Shown here one piece after another: positions 26,881 through 36,560 of a stretch of DNA of 64,000 nt. Origin of the DNA: Flavobacterium sp. 270 (GTDB lineage Bacteria > Bacteroidota > Bacteroidia > Flavobacteriales > Flavobacteriaceae); NCBI RefSeq assembly GCF_004368785.1, contig NZ_SODM01000001.1, forward strand, positions 558,001 through 622,000, given 5' to 3'. Numbering within the stretch: the first letter of the stretch is position 1; the number at the start of each line of letters is the position of its first letter. The translations under genes and the position numbers were made by a program. The notes under the pieces were generated by a model, which searched no databases, had not been told where the DNA came from, and saw only the letters and a list, made by a program, of their open reading frames with translations.

Positions 26881-26898
26881 TTAAAAATACCTAATCCA

Positions 26899-27192
26899 CT
26901 AACTCAACCCACGCAACTCATCCAACAACTCCATCTCAGACTCCGGCAAAAGTTGCAAAGCCATCTCTAACAAAATCAAAACATTCGTTCCGCTTTCAGA
27001 TAAATTAGAAGCATCATATTGAAGTGTAGAAATACACGTTTTAAGCAATGAAAAAACCATTTGATATAATTCATGATAGGATGATATTTTTATTGGGGTT
27101 TCAAACGAGTTTTCATTATCTAGTTTAAGTTTTGTAAAATAGTTTCTTTCTTCAATTAATTTCAAAACTGCTTCTCTTTGTTGTATTTTCAT
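26899..27192 (-). CDS. Small hypothetical protein
   Basis: The 97-residue acidic, mostly helical protein (MKIQQREAVLKLIEERNYF... ending LLDELRGLS) has no signal peptide or motif I recognise. It has its own start, a good terminator after it and gene-like composition, so it is probably real. It is between the RES-SIR2 island and the B12 riboswitch and divergent from the latter. There are no clues to function. Confidence 0.6.
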   Translation of the reverse strand: MKIQQREAVLKLIEERNYFTKLKLDNENSFETPIKISSYHELYQMVFSLLKTCISTLQYDASNLSESGTNVLILLEMALQLLPESEMELLDELRGLS

Positions 27193-27387
27193 AAGTTTAA
27201 ATCTGATTTCTAAAATGTTTATATCAATTTAAATTACCTTTTTCGGCATTTCAAATTTTGCATTTTATTTATTCAAAACGGTTATCACATATGATAACTG
27301 TTCATAAATCCTTCTTAAAACTTCTAAAAACAATATTTTCCTAAAAAAATCTTAAAACCCCAATCTCTTTTCTGTACATTTGCACCC

Positions 27388-27590
27388 GCAATGGTTCAGC
27401 TCCGTTTTTCGGCGTAGTTGATTAAAAGGGAATCAGGTGCAAATCCTGAACAAGCCCGTTACTGTAAGTTCCATGCAACATTTTGACAGACTTTTTGCTT
27501 TATGCTCAGGTCTTATCTTTTGCCACTGCATTTTTTTCTAAAATGTGGGAAGGCGGTTCAAAATGGGAATAAGTCAGGAGACCTGCCTAT
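27388..27590 (+). ncRNA. Cobalamin riboswitch
   Basis: The leader has the conserved core GGTGCAAATCC ... GCCCGTTACTGTAA (about 27437-27466) and the B12 box AAGTCAGGAGACCTGCC (27571-27587), in the order and spacing of class-I cobalamin riboswitches. It lies 112 nt before the receptor start. Short stems at about 27602-27624 and 27638-27654 could form the expression platform. B12 binding should switch off the downstream operon. Confidence 0.95.
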
Positions 27591-27701
27591 GCATTACATT
27601 TTAAGCTTTCGCGGATCAGAGCTTTAAAAACACAATGATCAAATAAGATTTGATTTCGATTTTTATCGTAAAAACTATTTATTAAAATAGAATGTTTTTT
27701 T

Positions 27702-29750
27702 ATGCACTTATGTAAACATAGGCGGTTATGCCTTATACATGGTGGATTATGCCTGTTGGTATGGATTTTATTTTCGAATCCCGTACTGGCGCAGGAAAAT
27801 CCTGTGGCTAAAAAAGAGTCTGACTCTCTAAAAGCCCATCCATTAAAAGAAGTTGTTCTTACAGCAAGCAAACGCGAATTTAAACTAGAATCGCCAATGC
27901 CTGTGCAGATCTTGTCTGGAAAACAGCTCGAGAAACTCAACAGTTTATCGGTTGCAGATGCAGTGCGTTATTTTTCGGGTGTTCAGCTGAAAGATTACGG
28001 TGGCATCGGCGGACTCAAAACCATCAACGTTAGAAGTTTGGGAAGCGCGCACACAGCGGTTTTCTACGACGGAATGAGTGTACGAAATGCCCAAAACGGA
28101 CAAGTTGATTTAGGTCGTTTTTCACTGGATAATATAGAAGCAATCGAACTTTACAACGGTCAGAAATCTACCATTTTTCAGCCCGCGCGTGGTTTCTTTG
28201 CATCCAATACACTTTATCTAAAAACCAAAGCGCCGGAATTTTCGGCAGGAAAAAATTATAAGATAAAAACCGCCATCAAAACCGGATCGTTTGGACTTTT
28301 TAATCCTTCGGTTTTGTATCAGCAGAAATTGTCGAATGCCGTTTCACTTATTGCCAGCACAGAATGGATAAAAGCCGATGGAAAATACAAATACCGTTAT
28401 CAGAAAACGAATGGTTACGATACAACTGCCGTTCGCCAAAATGGAGATATTGAGGCACTTCACAGCGAATTGACATTTCACGCAAAAGTCGGTCAAAACG
28501 GACAAGCATCGCTAAAAGGGTATTATTACGATTCAGAACGCGGACTTCCGGGCGCTATTGTCGCCAACAATTACGATCACGTACAGCGACAATGGGATCG
28601 CAATTATTTTGTACACGCTTCGTTTCAAAATTCGTATCAGGATAAGTACGAACTTCTTGCCAATGTAAAATTCAGCAGAGATTACAGCCGTTATATCGAT
28701 CCCGATTTTAAAACCCTCGAAGGCGCGTTAGACAATAAATACTATCAAAACGAAATTTACGCTTCGGTTGTCAATCAATATAAAATAAAGAAATGGTGGA
28801 AGGTTTCGCTGGCGACAGATTTATCGATCAATACGCTCGACGCCAATTTGTACCGTTTCCCCTATCCTACCCGATACACCTATTTGGGCGCACTTTCTAC
28901 CGAAATGAATTGGGAACGTCTTGACATTCAAGCCAATTTACTGGGCGCTTTTGTAGACGAACAAGTTAAATATTATCAGCAGGGTGATAATCAGAATGTT
29001 TTTTGTCCTGTGGTTTCGGCTTCTTATCAGCCTTTTGATATTAAAAGCTTCAGAGTTAGGGCATTTTACAAAGAGTCTTTTAGAATGCCGACTTTCAATG
29101 ATTTGTATTACACTTTTATCGGAAATAGCAATTTAAAACCCGAATTTACAACGCAATACAATTTCGGAACAACTTATATTATTGAACCAAAAAAAGTCAT
29201 GCAGTCGGCTTCTTTTCAGGTCGATATTTATTACAATCGTGTAAAAGACAAAATTATAGCCATGCCCTCAGCCAATCTTTTTAGATGGACGATGATGAAT
29301 CTGGGCGAAGTTGATATTAGAGGTTTAGAACTCAATTCGAATTTTATTTTCAGACTTCCCGAAGAAATTTTCCTGGATTTAGGCATTAGTTATACCTATC
29401 AAAAAGCAATCGACATTACGCCAAAAGGCACAACTTACGGAGATCAAATTCCGTACACGCCAGAAAACAGCGGTACACTAACTTCATCTATCAACTGGAA
29501 AAACTGGCAGTTCAATTACAGTTTTATATATACGGGTGAAAGATACAGTCAGAAAGCCAATATTCCTGTCAATTATGTAAAGCCTTGGTACACCAGCGAT
29601 TTAGCTTTAATCTGGGACGGAAAACTGGCTAAACTTCCAGTTAAATTAAGCGGTGAAGTCAATAATGTTTTTAATCAATATTATGATGTGATTCTCAATT
29701 TTCCGATGCCGGGACGCAATTATCGTATTAATCTGGCTGTGACTTTTTAA
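27702..29750 (+). CDS. btuB: TonB-dependent vitamin B12 receptor, BtuB-like
   Basis: The 682-residue outer-membrane receptor has a signal peptide (cleavage near LAQE), a plug domain (about 45-170, with LKEVVLTASKREFKLESPMPVQIL as TonB-box-like start and GGLKTINVRSLGS) and a 22-strand type barrel ending in the aromatic LAVTF. It is directly under a cobalamin riboswitch and followed by a surface-propeller lipoprotein, so it imports corrinoids. There is no CarboxypepD-reg domain. The symbol rests on the riboswitch plus family. Confidence 0.9.
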   Translation: MHLCKHRRLCLIHGGLCLLVWILFSNPVLAQENPVAKKESDSLKAHPLKEVVLTASKREFKLESPMPVQILSGKQLEKLNSLSVADAVRYFSGVQLKDYGGIGGLKTINVRSLGSAHTAVFYDGMSVRNAQNGQVDLGRFSLDNIEAIELYNGQKSTIFQPARGFFASNTLYLKTKAPEFSAGKNYKIKTAIKTGSFGLFNPSVLYQQKLSNAVSLIASTEWIKADGKYKYRYQKTNGYDTTAVRQNGDIEALHSELTFHAKVGQNGQASLKGYYYDSERGLPGAIVANNYDHVQRQWDRNYFVHASFQNSYQDKYELLANVKFSRDYSRYIDPDFKTLEGALDNKYYQNEIYASVVNQYKIKKWWKVSLATDLSINTLDANLYRFPYPTRYTYLGALSTEMNWERLDIQANLLGAFVDEQVKYYQQGDNQNVFCPVVSASYQPFDIKSFRVRAFYKESFRMPTFNDLYYTFIGNSNLKPEFTTQYNFGTTYIIEPKKVMQSASFQVDIYYNRVKDKIIAMPSANLFRWTMMNLGEVDIRGLELNSNFIFRLPEEIFLDLGISYTYQKAIDITPKGTTYGDQIPYTPENSGTLTSSINWKNWQFNYSFIYTGERYSQKANIPVNYVKPWYTSDLALIWDGKLAKLPVKLSGEVNNVFNQYYDVILNFPMPGRNYRINLAVTF

Positions 29751-29785
29751 AATATAGAATTATGGATAAACGGCACCTCATTTTT

Positions 29786-29910
29786 GACGCGGATGACACG
29801 GATTTGCTATCGCAAAGACGCGGATAAAAACTGATTTTAAATATATAAAAGTGAAAAAAAATCCGCGATAATCCGCGTCTTCGCAACGCGAATCCGTGTC
29901 ATCCGCGTTC
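29786..29910. repeat. Intergenic palindrome, 'acgcggatgacacgg' family
   Basis: Arms 29786-29825 and 29871-29910 are near-complementary. The same family forms the outer arms at 20399-20642. It sits inside the B12 operon between the receptor and lipoprotein genes, where it could stabilise or process the mRNA. Confidence 0.8.
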
Positions 29911-29958
29911 AAATTAACCGCATCAAAAAAATATTAATAATTAAGTAAATATCTAACT

Positions 29959-31113
29959 ATGAAAACAACATACAAATTTTGGCTGATTTTGTCTTTCGCC
30001 ATTCTTGGGCTTCAAAGCTGTCAAAAAGACGACGACATTATTCCCGAAGAAGAAGTGGTACTTCCACCGGAAACGGTTACGACTGTCGAAGGCTTTTATC
30101 TTCTTAACGAAGGAAATATGAACATGAACAAGGCTTCGCTCGATTATTACGATTATGCAACCGGAACCTACAGACGTAATGTTTACGGACAGGCAAATCC
30201 GGAAGCGACTTTGGGCTTGGGTGATGTTGGAAACGACATTGGCGTTTACGGTTCTAAAGTTTATGCCGTAATCAACAACTCGAACAAAGTCGAAGTTATG
30301 GACGCCAAAACATCAAAACGTCTTAAAGTAATTGATGTAAAAAACTGCCGAAGCGTAATTTTTGCCAACGGAAAAGCTTTTGTAAGCGCTTATGATGGCG
30401 AAGTAGAATTGGGTGATAATTCTCCGAATGGTTTTGTGGCCGAGATTGACACAACGTCACTTGCGATTACAAGAAGCGTAAAAGTCGGTCGTCAGCCGGA
30501 GGAAATGGCAGTTGTGGGCAGTAAATTATATGTTGCCAATTCAGGAGGTTATAGTCCGCCGAATTATGAAAAAACGGTTTCTGTTATCGATTTGCAGACT
30601 TTCACCAAAACAAAAGATATTGAAGTTGCTATAAATCTTCACCGACTAAAAGCTGATACCGACGGAGATTTGTATGTGAGTTCACGTGGCGATTATTATG
30701 ACATTCCATCCAAACTATATGTGATCAATACTAAAACCGATGCCGTAAAAAAAGTATTCGATATTGCCTGCGCTAACATTACTATTGCTGGCGATCGTGC
30801 GTATGTTATTGGCTCTGAGTTTAGTTATACCACTTTTGAGAACGTCATTACGTATTCGATGATTGATGTTAAAAACGAAATCCTGCTTTCGGATACTTTT
30901 CTTCCAAAATCCGTTAGCGACGAAATTAAAACGCCTTACGGTTTGGCTGTTGATCCCGTTTCTAAAAATGTATATGTAACCGATGCCGGAGATTATGTTT
31001 CGCCAGGAAAATTGTATTGCATCGATAAAGACAAAAATGTAAAGTTTACAGTAACGACGGGAGATATTCCGGCACATTTTGGCTTTAAAACCAAAACCAC
31101 TATCAAGAATTAA
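29959..31113 (+). CDS. BtuG-like surface lipoprotein with beta-propeller
   Basis: The 384-residue lipoprotein has a lipobox LQSC with Cys21, followed by QKDDD, an acidic lipoprotein export signal for the cell surface. The body is a YncE-like seven-bladed propeller (repeated LYVANSGG / VSVIDLQT / KVYAVINNSNKVEVMD units). In gut Bacteroides, BtuG propellers of this type sit on BtuB and capture B12. Its place right after a riboswitch-controlled receptor supports the same role. Binding residues cannot be assigned from sequence alone. Confidence 0.85.
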   Translation: MKTTYKFWLILSFAILGLQSCQKDDDIIPEEEVVLPPETVTTVEGFYLLNEGNMNMNKASLDYYDYATGTYRRNVYGQANPEATLGLGDVGNDIGVYGSKVYAVINNSNKVEVMDAKTSKRLKVIDVKNCRSVIFANGKAFVSAYDGEVELGDNSPNGFVAEIDTTSLAITRSVKVGRQPEEMAVVGSKLYVANSGGYSPPNYEKTVSVIDLQTFTKTKDIEVAINLHRLKADTDGDLYVSSRGDYYDIPSKLYVINTKTDAVKKVFDIACANITIAGDRAYVIGSEFSYTTFENVITYSMIDVKNEILLSDTFLPKSVSDEIKTPYGLAVDPVSKNVYVTDAGDYVSPGKLYCIDKDKNVKFTVTTGDIPAHFGFKTKTTIKN

Positions 31114-31136
31114 TTAACCTTTTTAAATATTTTACA

Positions 31137-32693
31137 ATGAAGAAAATTTTACTTGCCTTATCTGTTATCCTGCTTCTTTCAGGTTGCTATAAAGATGATA
31201 TTAACGATCTAAAAAACGACGTTAATGGTCTAAAAGAGAGAATGGCACAATACGAAAATCTATTAGATGTCTTAAATAAACGCCTTTACGTAACAAGTTA
31301 TGAAACCAAAGACGGCAGCTACGTAATTACCATGAGTGACGGTACTAAACTAGCAGTTCGAAATACTTCTTCTTTCATCAAAATTGGAGAAAACGGCAAT
31401 TGGTGGATTGATGGGGTTGATACCGGAAATGCTGCCAAAGGAGCAACGGGCGCAACAGGAGAAGCACCAAAAATTGCTATTGGGAAAAATGGAAACTGGA
31501 TCATCAATGACGTTGATACTGGAGTTTCGGCATCGGGACAAAAAGGAAAAGATGCAGCTGATATTATTTCGGTATCATTAACAGAAGGAATCATGACGTT
31601 TACTTTTGCCGATGGAAGAACGATTAGCATTGTGGCAAGTCCACCGGATATTGCTTTAACAGTTCCATCTGGTGGTTTTTCCGTAGATAAAATGCAGTGG
31701 TTCAGCTTACAGCCAAAACTTACTAATGCTTCTGGTGCGACTTACAAATGGTTGGTAAACAATGAAGAAGTATCTGCTACAATCGATTTATTTTCTGTTT
31801 TTGCAACTGCAGGAACATATAACGTTGAATTTAAAGCTAAAAATGGTGTTGGAGAAAACACGAAAGCTTTTACGGTAACGGTAAATGAAAAAACGTATGT
31901 AAACGGGATTAAACAAATTTTTGACTTTTTCCCTGCACCGGGACAATTTACAAACGAATTGCCTGCAGCGACTGCAACAGATACCGATGAAACGATGCTC
32001 CAAAAAGCAGAGAAAAACTTAACTACTGGAAGTATGGTAAGTCTTGGAGGCTTTGGAGGTTATGTTGTTATGGGCTTCGATCATACCATTATCAATAAAG
32101 AAGGAAACGATTTTGTGGTTTTAGGAAATGCCTTTGCCAATTGGGCAGAACCGGGAATTGTAATGGTTTCTTATGATGCCAATAACAACGGAAAAGCGGA
32201 TGACGAATGGTACGAAATCGCAGGTTCTGAACACAATAAAGAAACGACTATTAAGAACTACGAAATCACATATTACAAACCAGAAACTGAACCTGCAAAT
32301 CCGAGTGAGCCGAATTATATCAAATGGACGGACAATCAGGGACAAACCGGATTTGTGTCTAAAAATGCTTTCCACAAACACACTTTTTATCCATTGTGGA
32401 AAGGAACTACGGTTACTTTTAAAGGTACTTTCTTAAAATCTAATATTTATGATAAATCGACTAACGGTACCAATTGGGCAAATCCTGCTTACGACTGGGG
32501 TTATGTTGACAATTGGGCAAATACTGATGTAAAAGGTCAAATCGATATTAGCTGGGCGGTAAATTCTAAAGGAGAATCTGTAAAACTAAAAGGTATCAAC
32601 TTTATTAAAGTGTACAACTCAAACCGTGCTGAAGGCGGATGGTTAGGAGAAGTTTCTACAGAAGTTTCTGGATTTAAGGATTTGAATTTGTAA
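31137..32693 (+). CDS. DUF4988-type surface lipoprotein of the B12 operon
   Basis: The 518-residue lipoprotein has a lipobox LSGC (Cys17) and a YKDD export signal. Then come a coiled coil (about 20-48) and two copies of an IGxNGNWxIxxVDTG unit with short collagen-like GATGATGEA and GQKGKDA links. A PKD-like domain (about 175-255) follows, then a C-terminal domain (about 260-518) rich in Trp/Tyr that I cannot assign. It is 23 bp after the propeller gene and ends the operon. It may extend from the surface to bind corrinoids, analogous to BtuH, but that is inference. Confidence 0.78.
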   Translation: MKKILLALSVILLLSGCYKDDINDLKNDVNGLKERMAQYENLLDVLNKRLYVTSYETKDGSYVITMSDGTKLAVRNTSSFIKIGENGNWWIDGVDTGNAAKGATGATGEAPKIAIGKNGNWIINDVDTGVSASGQKGKDAADIISVSLTEGIMTFTFADGRTISIVASPPDIALTVPSGGFSVDKMQWFSLQPKLTNASGATYKWLVNNEEVSATIDLFSVFATAGTYNVEFKAKNGVGENTKAFTVTVNEKTYVNGIKQIFDFFPAPGQFTNELPAATATDTDETMLQKAEKNLTTGSMVSLGGFGGYVVMGFDHTIINKEGNDFVVLGNAFANWAEPGIVMVSYDANNNGKADDEWYEIAGSEHNKETTIKNYEITYYKPETEPANPSEPNYIKWTDNQGQTGFVSKNAFHKHTFYPLWKGTTVTFKGTFLKSNIYDKSTNGTNWANPAYDWGYVDNWANTDVKGQIDISWAVNSKGESVKLKGINFIKVYNSNRAEGGWLGEVSTEVSGFKDLNL

Positions 32694-32726
32694 TAATTTA
32701 AACCTTAAGAATTGTTTATTGGAACA

Positions 32727-32756
32727 AAAAGCTTCAGAGAAATCTGGGGCTTTTTT
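32727..32756 (+). terminator. Terminator of the B12 operon, GAAA tetraloop
   Basis: A 12-bp stem (32727-32738 and 32743-32754, with two G-T pairs) is capped by GAAA and followed by T residues. Confidence 0.85.
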
Positions 32757-32773
32757 GGTTTTCGCCAATCTTG

Positions 32774-32855
32774 TCATTGCGAGGAACGAAGCAATCTCAT
32801 TTGCAAAATCAAACTATGCGCAATTGTAGTGAGATTGCTTCGTTCCTCGCAATGA
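32774..32855. repeat. Intergenic palindrome, 'tcattgcgaggaacgaagcaatctc' family
   Basis: Arms 32774-32799 and 32830-32855 are 26-bp perfect complements. A single half occurs at 54720-54742. A similar consensus is widespread across bacterial phyla, which makes it unusual for a REP-like element. Confidence 0.8.
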
Positions 32856-32962
32856 TAAAATGAACGCCATTACGACTAACAAATGCGACATTTCATCCTT
32901 AAATTTCAACAGTAATATGCGGAACTTTGTATGGTTTAGTAACACTTATAAATAAAAAAATC

Positions 32963-33469
32963 ATGTCAAAAGTTGCACAATTTGTAGTTATTCTGGATGC
33001 CAATTCCAGATGGATGGAAAGTCAGGCACTTCACTTTTATTCTAATTTATTTTCATCTGATGATTTAGGCGAAAAATATGTTGCCGAAAATCTTTCTGTT
33101 TCAAAATTTATCAAAATTCAAAATAATTTTTCGGTCGAAGTATTAATGGTCAATGATGATGAAACGCCGTTGTCTTTTATGCAGTTGAATTCTTCGAGAC
33201 TTTCAAATCAAAATCTCGGAACTAATAAACCAATCGGGATCGATCATATTGTTTATTTTAATGCCGAAGAAATAATATTGCTTTTTAATCGTGCCGAAGT
33301 TATTGCAAAACAAAGAAAACACGATTTAATCTGGGTAAAAATCTTTGAAGCCGATATTATTTTAAAAGAAACCCTGCAATCTCTTGATTACACACCATTT
33401 GATTATGAAGGTGATATTCCGAATAATGTAGATCAGAAACAAATCTATTTTAGAAAAGAAATACAATAA
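32963..33469 (+). CDS. Hypothetical protein, GNAT-like
   Basis: The 168-residue protein starts at 32963 (MSKVAQFVVILDANS); an upstream ATG 12 codons earlier looks less likely. The pattern of its second half (AEVIAKQRKHDLIWVKIFEADIILKETLQSLDYTPFDYEG) resembles GNAT acetyltransferases, but the acetyl-CoA loop is not clear. It may be a degenerate member. It stands alone between the B12 operon and a convergent MBL hydrolase. Confidence 0.6.
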   Translation: MSKVAQFVVILDANSRWMESQALHFYSNLFSSDDLGEKYVAENLSVSKFIKIQNNFSVEVLMVNDDETPLSFMQLNSSRLSNQNLGTNKPIGIDHIVYFNAEEIILLFNRAEVIAKQRKHDLIWVKIFEADIILKETLQSLDYTPFDYEGDIPNNVDQKQIYFRKEIQ

Positions 33470-33475
33470 AAAAAG

Positions 33476-33516
33476 GATGTGCGGACAAATTGCTGCTTAC
33501 TATTTCTCCGCACATC
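33476..33516. terminator. Convergent terminator
   Basis: gatgtgcgga (33476-33485) and tccgcacatc (33507-33516) form a perfect 10-bp stem between the GNAT-like and MBL genes. Confidence 0.7.
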
Positions 33517-33527
33517 TAATATTTACA

Positions 33528-34247
33528 TTATAAAGTTAAAACTGAGATTTGCATATCGTGATACAAAAGAATCTTCCAGTTTTCTTCTTTGGCTTGTTTT
33601 TCCCAAAGCTGACGAAGTTCCATTGCCTTTCTTCCGTCAAAATCACTTTTATAGGCAATATGCAGTTTTAGATAACCGCGCTGCGGAAGATTATCGGCTC
33701 CGTAAAAAATGATTTCACCATCTTCTTTTATCCAGAAAACCTGATGAAAAGGCGTATGTCCGCCCGTAACTTCAAAAGAAATCGCTGGGGTAATATTCCC
33801 GTTGTCTTCCTCCATCCAATTTATATTGGCAGTTTGTTTTAATCGCTCTAAAACATCCAGATCAAAAGAAGGATTTCCGGTTTGTGTTAAAGCATAATCA
33901 AATTCTCTTTTCTGAATGTAAATTACAGCATTCGGGAAAGTAAGTTCATTTGTATTGATATCCAGGAACAATCCGTCAACATGGTCTTTGTGTACATGCG
34001 ATAAAAGTACTTTTGTAATATCAGTTCGATTGATATTTTCCTGATTTAGTAATTGTTCTACAACCAATTTACCACCTTCTTTCCAGCCATTTCCACCATC
34101 GAGCATAACATAATCTTCATTCGTTATGATCAAAAAAGGCTGAATTGCCATTTTTAAACTAAGTGAGTTGTCGACTTCGCTAAGCAATGCAAATTCTTTG
34201 TTTTTATTGACTAAAAAATTGCCTTCTTTTAATGGTATAATTCTCAA
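33528..34247 (-). CDS. MBL-fold metallo-hydrolase
   Basis: The 239-residue protein has the metal motif HVHKDH (84-89), the later His in GGHTPFH and the bridging Asp in FYGADNL, typical of two-zinc metallo-beta-lactamase-fold hydrolases. The N-terminal half has no signal peptide, so it is cytoplasmic. The substrate is unknown; lactonases and thioesterases have similar sequences. It is monocistronic. Confidence 0.88.
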   Translation of the reverse strand: MRIIPLKEGNFLVNKNKEFALLSEVDNSLSLKMAIQPFLIITNEDYVMLDGGNGWKEGGKLVVEQLLNQENINRTDITKVLLSHVHKDHVDGLFLDINTNELTFPNAVIYIQKREFDYALTQTGNPSFDLDVLERLKQTANINWMEEDNGNITPAISFEVTGGHTPFHQVFWIKEDGEIIFYGADNLPQRGYLKLHIAYKSDFDGRKAMELRQLWEKQAKEENWKILLYHDMQISVLTL

Positions 34248-34326
34248 AATGTAATTTGTTTTTTTATTTCACTCAAAGATACAGAACTAATTTTGGTTGT
34301 AATTTTTTCAGTCTAATTTTTTGAAT

Positions 34327-34446
34327 TGCCTCTAGCTTTATCTGGAGGAAAAAAAATATCGAATATTAAAAAGGCTTTAGCCGAATATAAGTTTTGGCTA
34401 AAGCCTTTTTCTGACTTTTCTTAAACCTCCAGCTGAAGCAGGAGGC
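34327..34446. repeat. Nested palindrome, 'ggctttagcc' family
   Basis: The inner arms 34368-34382 and 34396-34410 are 15-bp perfect complements with a 13-nt loop. The outer arms (about 34327-34350 and 34425-34446, gcctc...ctggagg) enclose them. The same family is at 49403-49540. It lies between two same-strand genes and may end transcription of the oxidoreductase. Confidence 0.8.
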
Positions 34447-34468
34447 TATTAAAAAAAAAATTCGACTT

Positions 34469-35482
34469 TTAAAACTTTATCGCAATCTTACCAATTGTAG
34501 TTCCGGATTCTAACTGTTGATGTGCTTTTTTGAAATTTTCAACAATAAAACCGTTTAAGGTTTCTTTTAAAGTATGTTTTAAAATTCCCTGATCTAATAA
34601 ATCGGCAACTTTATTCAAAATAACATGTTGTTCCTGAATATCATCGGTTTGATACATTGATCTTGTGTACATTAATTCCCAAGAAAAAGAAACACTTTTA
34701 CTTTTTAGTTTATTCAAAATAACCGGTTCTGCACTTCCTGTAATCGATGCGATGTGTCCTTGAGGTTTGATCAATTCCACTACACTGTCCCAATAACTAT
34801 TGATATCTACAAAATCGAGTATAAAATCTACATATTCAAAACCGCTTTGTCTTACATTTTCGACTAAGTTTTTATGATCCACCACAAAATCAGCACCTTG
34901 TTCTTTGCACCAAGCCACAGTTTCTGGTCTTGATGCCGTTGCAATTACGGTTAAGCCTGCAACCTTTTTAGCCAGCTGAATCGCGATCGAGCCTACTCCG
35001 CCTGCGCCGCCAATAATCAAAACCGATTTTCCTTTGTCTTTTTCTGCGCTGATTCTGATTCGGTCAAACAAAATTTCCCATGCTGTTAAAGCCGTTAATG
35101 GTATTGCAGCAGCAGCTTCAATGCTTAACGATTTTGGTTTTCTGCCCACAATTCTTTCGTCGATAATCTGATATTCGGCATTAGAACCTTGTTTGGTAAG
35201 ATCGCCTGCATAATACACTTCGTCGCCAACTTTAAATAATTTTACATTTTCGCCAACAGCTTCTACAATTCCTACGGCATCCCAGCCAATAATTTTCGGG
35301 GTTTCCAGAACTGTATCTTTTGCAGCGCTTTGTCGTATTTTAAAATCAACCGGATTTACAGATACAGCACTTATTTTTACTAATAAATCCTGTGCTCCCG
35401 GCGTTGGTTTTGAAGTTTCAAATTCGATAAAACTTTCTTGTTCTTCTATTTTTAATGATGTTTTAAATCCTATTGCTTTCAT
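34469..35482 (-). CDS. Zinc-type alcohol dehydrogenase family, quinone oxidoreductase-like
   Basis: The 337-residue MDR-superfamily enzyme has the N-terminal GroES-like domain and a Rossmann domain with VLIIGGAGGVGSIAIQLAK. It lacks the catalytic zinc Cys and His ligands of true alcohol dehydrogenases, as in the NADPH:quinone oxidoreductase group. It probably reduces quinones or enones with NADPH. It is a single gene followed by a palindromic repeat. Confidence 0.9.
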   Translation of the reverse strand: MKAIGFKTSLKIEEQESFIEFETSKPTPGAQDLLVKISAVSVNPVDFKIRQSAAKDTVLETPKIIGWDAVGIVEAVGENVKLFKVGDEVYYAGDLTKQGSNAEYQIIDERIVGRKPKSLSIEAAAAIPLTALTAWEILFDRIRISAEKDKGKSVLIIGGAGGVGSIAIQLAKKVAGLTVIATASRPETVAWCKEQGADFVVDHKNLVENVRQSGFEYVDFILDFVDINSYWDSVVELIKPQGHIASITGSAEPVILNKLKSKSVSFSWELMYTRSMYQTDDIQEQHVILNKVADLLDQGILKHTLKETLNGFIVENFKKAHQQLESGTTIGKIAIKF

Positions 35483-35644
35483 TTTTATAACTTTTAAGTT
35501 TAAAATTCTATTACAAAGATAAGTAGTGTAAAAATCTTAAAATTGGTATAACTTCATTGTATATTTGTATAAGTTCGGCATTTTTTTGATTTTAGATTTT
35601 AGAATGTAGATTTTAGATTTTTGCATACTTAACTAACACAAAGC

Positions 35645-35915
35645 TTGTCCTTCTGAGCGGAGTCGAAGGACACGCACTGTATGGATTCAGCATGAGATCC
35701 TTCGACTCCGCTTAGGAGGACAAATGAGAGTCTCTAGTAAAATTGAATTTTTGATTGAAATTGATTTTTTTCTAACACATAGAAACATAGTTTTTTTTTA
35801 GAAAAAAAATAAAAAAGAGTATAAAAAGAAACTAGTTTCTCAAACATAGCTATGTGTTTTCAGATAAAATGAAATACCTTTTTAAAGACAAACAAAGCTA
35901 TGTCTCTATGTGTTA
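35645..35915. repeat. Two intergenic palindromes in a 520-bp gap
   Basis: The first (arms 35645-35670 and 35698-35723) is the 'cttcgactccgctcag' family, here as a full palindrome; single copies occur at 5788 and 10270. The second (outer arms 35774-35790 and 35899-35915, with inner agctatgtgt) is the 'aacacatag' family also at 55813 and 60755. A tttagattttagaatgtaga tract lies at about 35590-35620. The rest of 35483-36002 has no gene. Confidence 0.75.
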
Positions 35916-36002
35916 AAAATTATATGATATTGGATTTTAAATTATTTTTTGACAGAACGGAAACTTGAAACCTGAAACATCAAACCTGAAACAAATTATA
36001 AA

Positions 36003-36560
36003 ATGAAAATAAGAAAAGCAACTTTACAAGATTCATCTCCTGTCTCAGTCCTTTTACTTTCTGCTATGGAAGAAATTATTTATTCCTTTTTGGGTGCTAA
36101 AGATTATGCGCTTGCTTTGGACTTTTTATATCATTTTGTTTCAAAAGAAAACAATCAATATTCGTATCAAAATTGTTTTGTTGTAGAGGAAAATGATACC
36201 ATTATTGGAGCGGTAAATATCTATAACGGAGAACGATTGCATGATTTAAGAGCGCCAATTGTGGCTTATTTTAAAGCAAATTTTAATCCCGATTTTACTT
36301 CGGAAGATGAAACACAAAGCGGCGAATTTTACATCGATTCTCTGGGTGTTGATCCCAATTATCAGGGAAAAGGAATTGGCTCAAAAATGCTGCAATTTTT
36401 GATTGATGAATATGTCATTAAAAACAAACAAACTTTAGGTTTATTGGTAGAAGAAGCGAACCCGAATGCGAAGCGATTGTATTTGCGATTGGGTTTTGAA
36501 GCTGTCGGTCATAAAACTCTGGGAGGAAAAAGTCTGGAACATTTACAGCTAAAAGCCTGA
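36003..36560 (+). CDS. GNAT-family N-acetyltransferase
   Basis: The 185-residue acetyltransferase has DSLGVDPNYQGKGIGSKMLQFLID, the acetyl-CoA motif A, and the C-terminal AKRLYLRLGFEAVG. The substrate is unknown. Its stop codon overlaps the start of a LytTR-type pseudogene frame by one base. It stands alone after a long repeat-filled gap. Confidence 0.9.
   Translation: MKIRKATLQDSSPVSVLLLSAMEEIIYSFLGAKDYALALDFLYHFVSKENNQYSYQNCFVVEENDTIIGAVNIYNGERLHDLRAPIVAYFKANFNPDFTSEDETQSGEFYIDSLGVDPNYQGKGIGSKMLQFLIDEYVIKNKQTLGLLVEEANPNAKRLYLRLGFEAVGHKTLGGKSLEHLQLKA

Noticed and set aside
33479..33712. 77-residue plus-strand ORF
   Set aside because: It lies antisense within the MBL hydrolase gene and begins inside a terminator.
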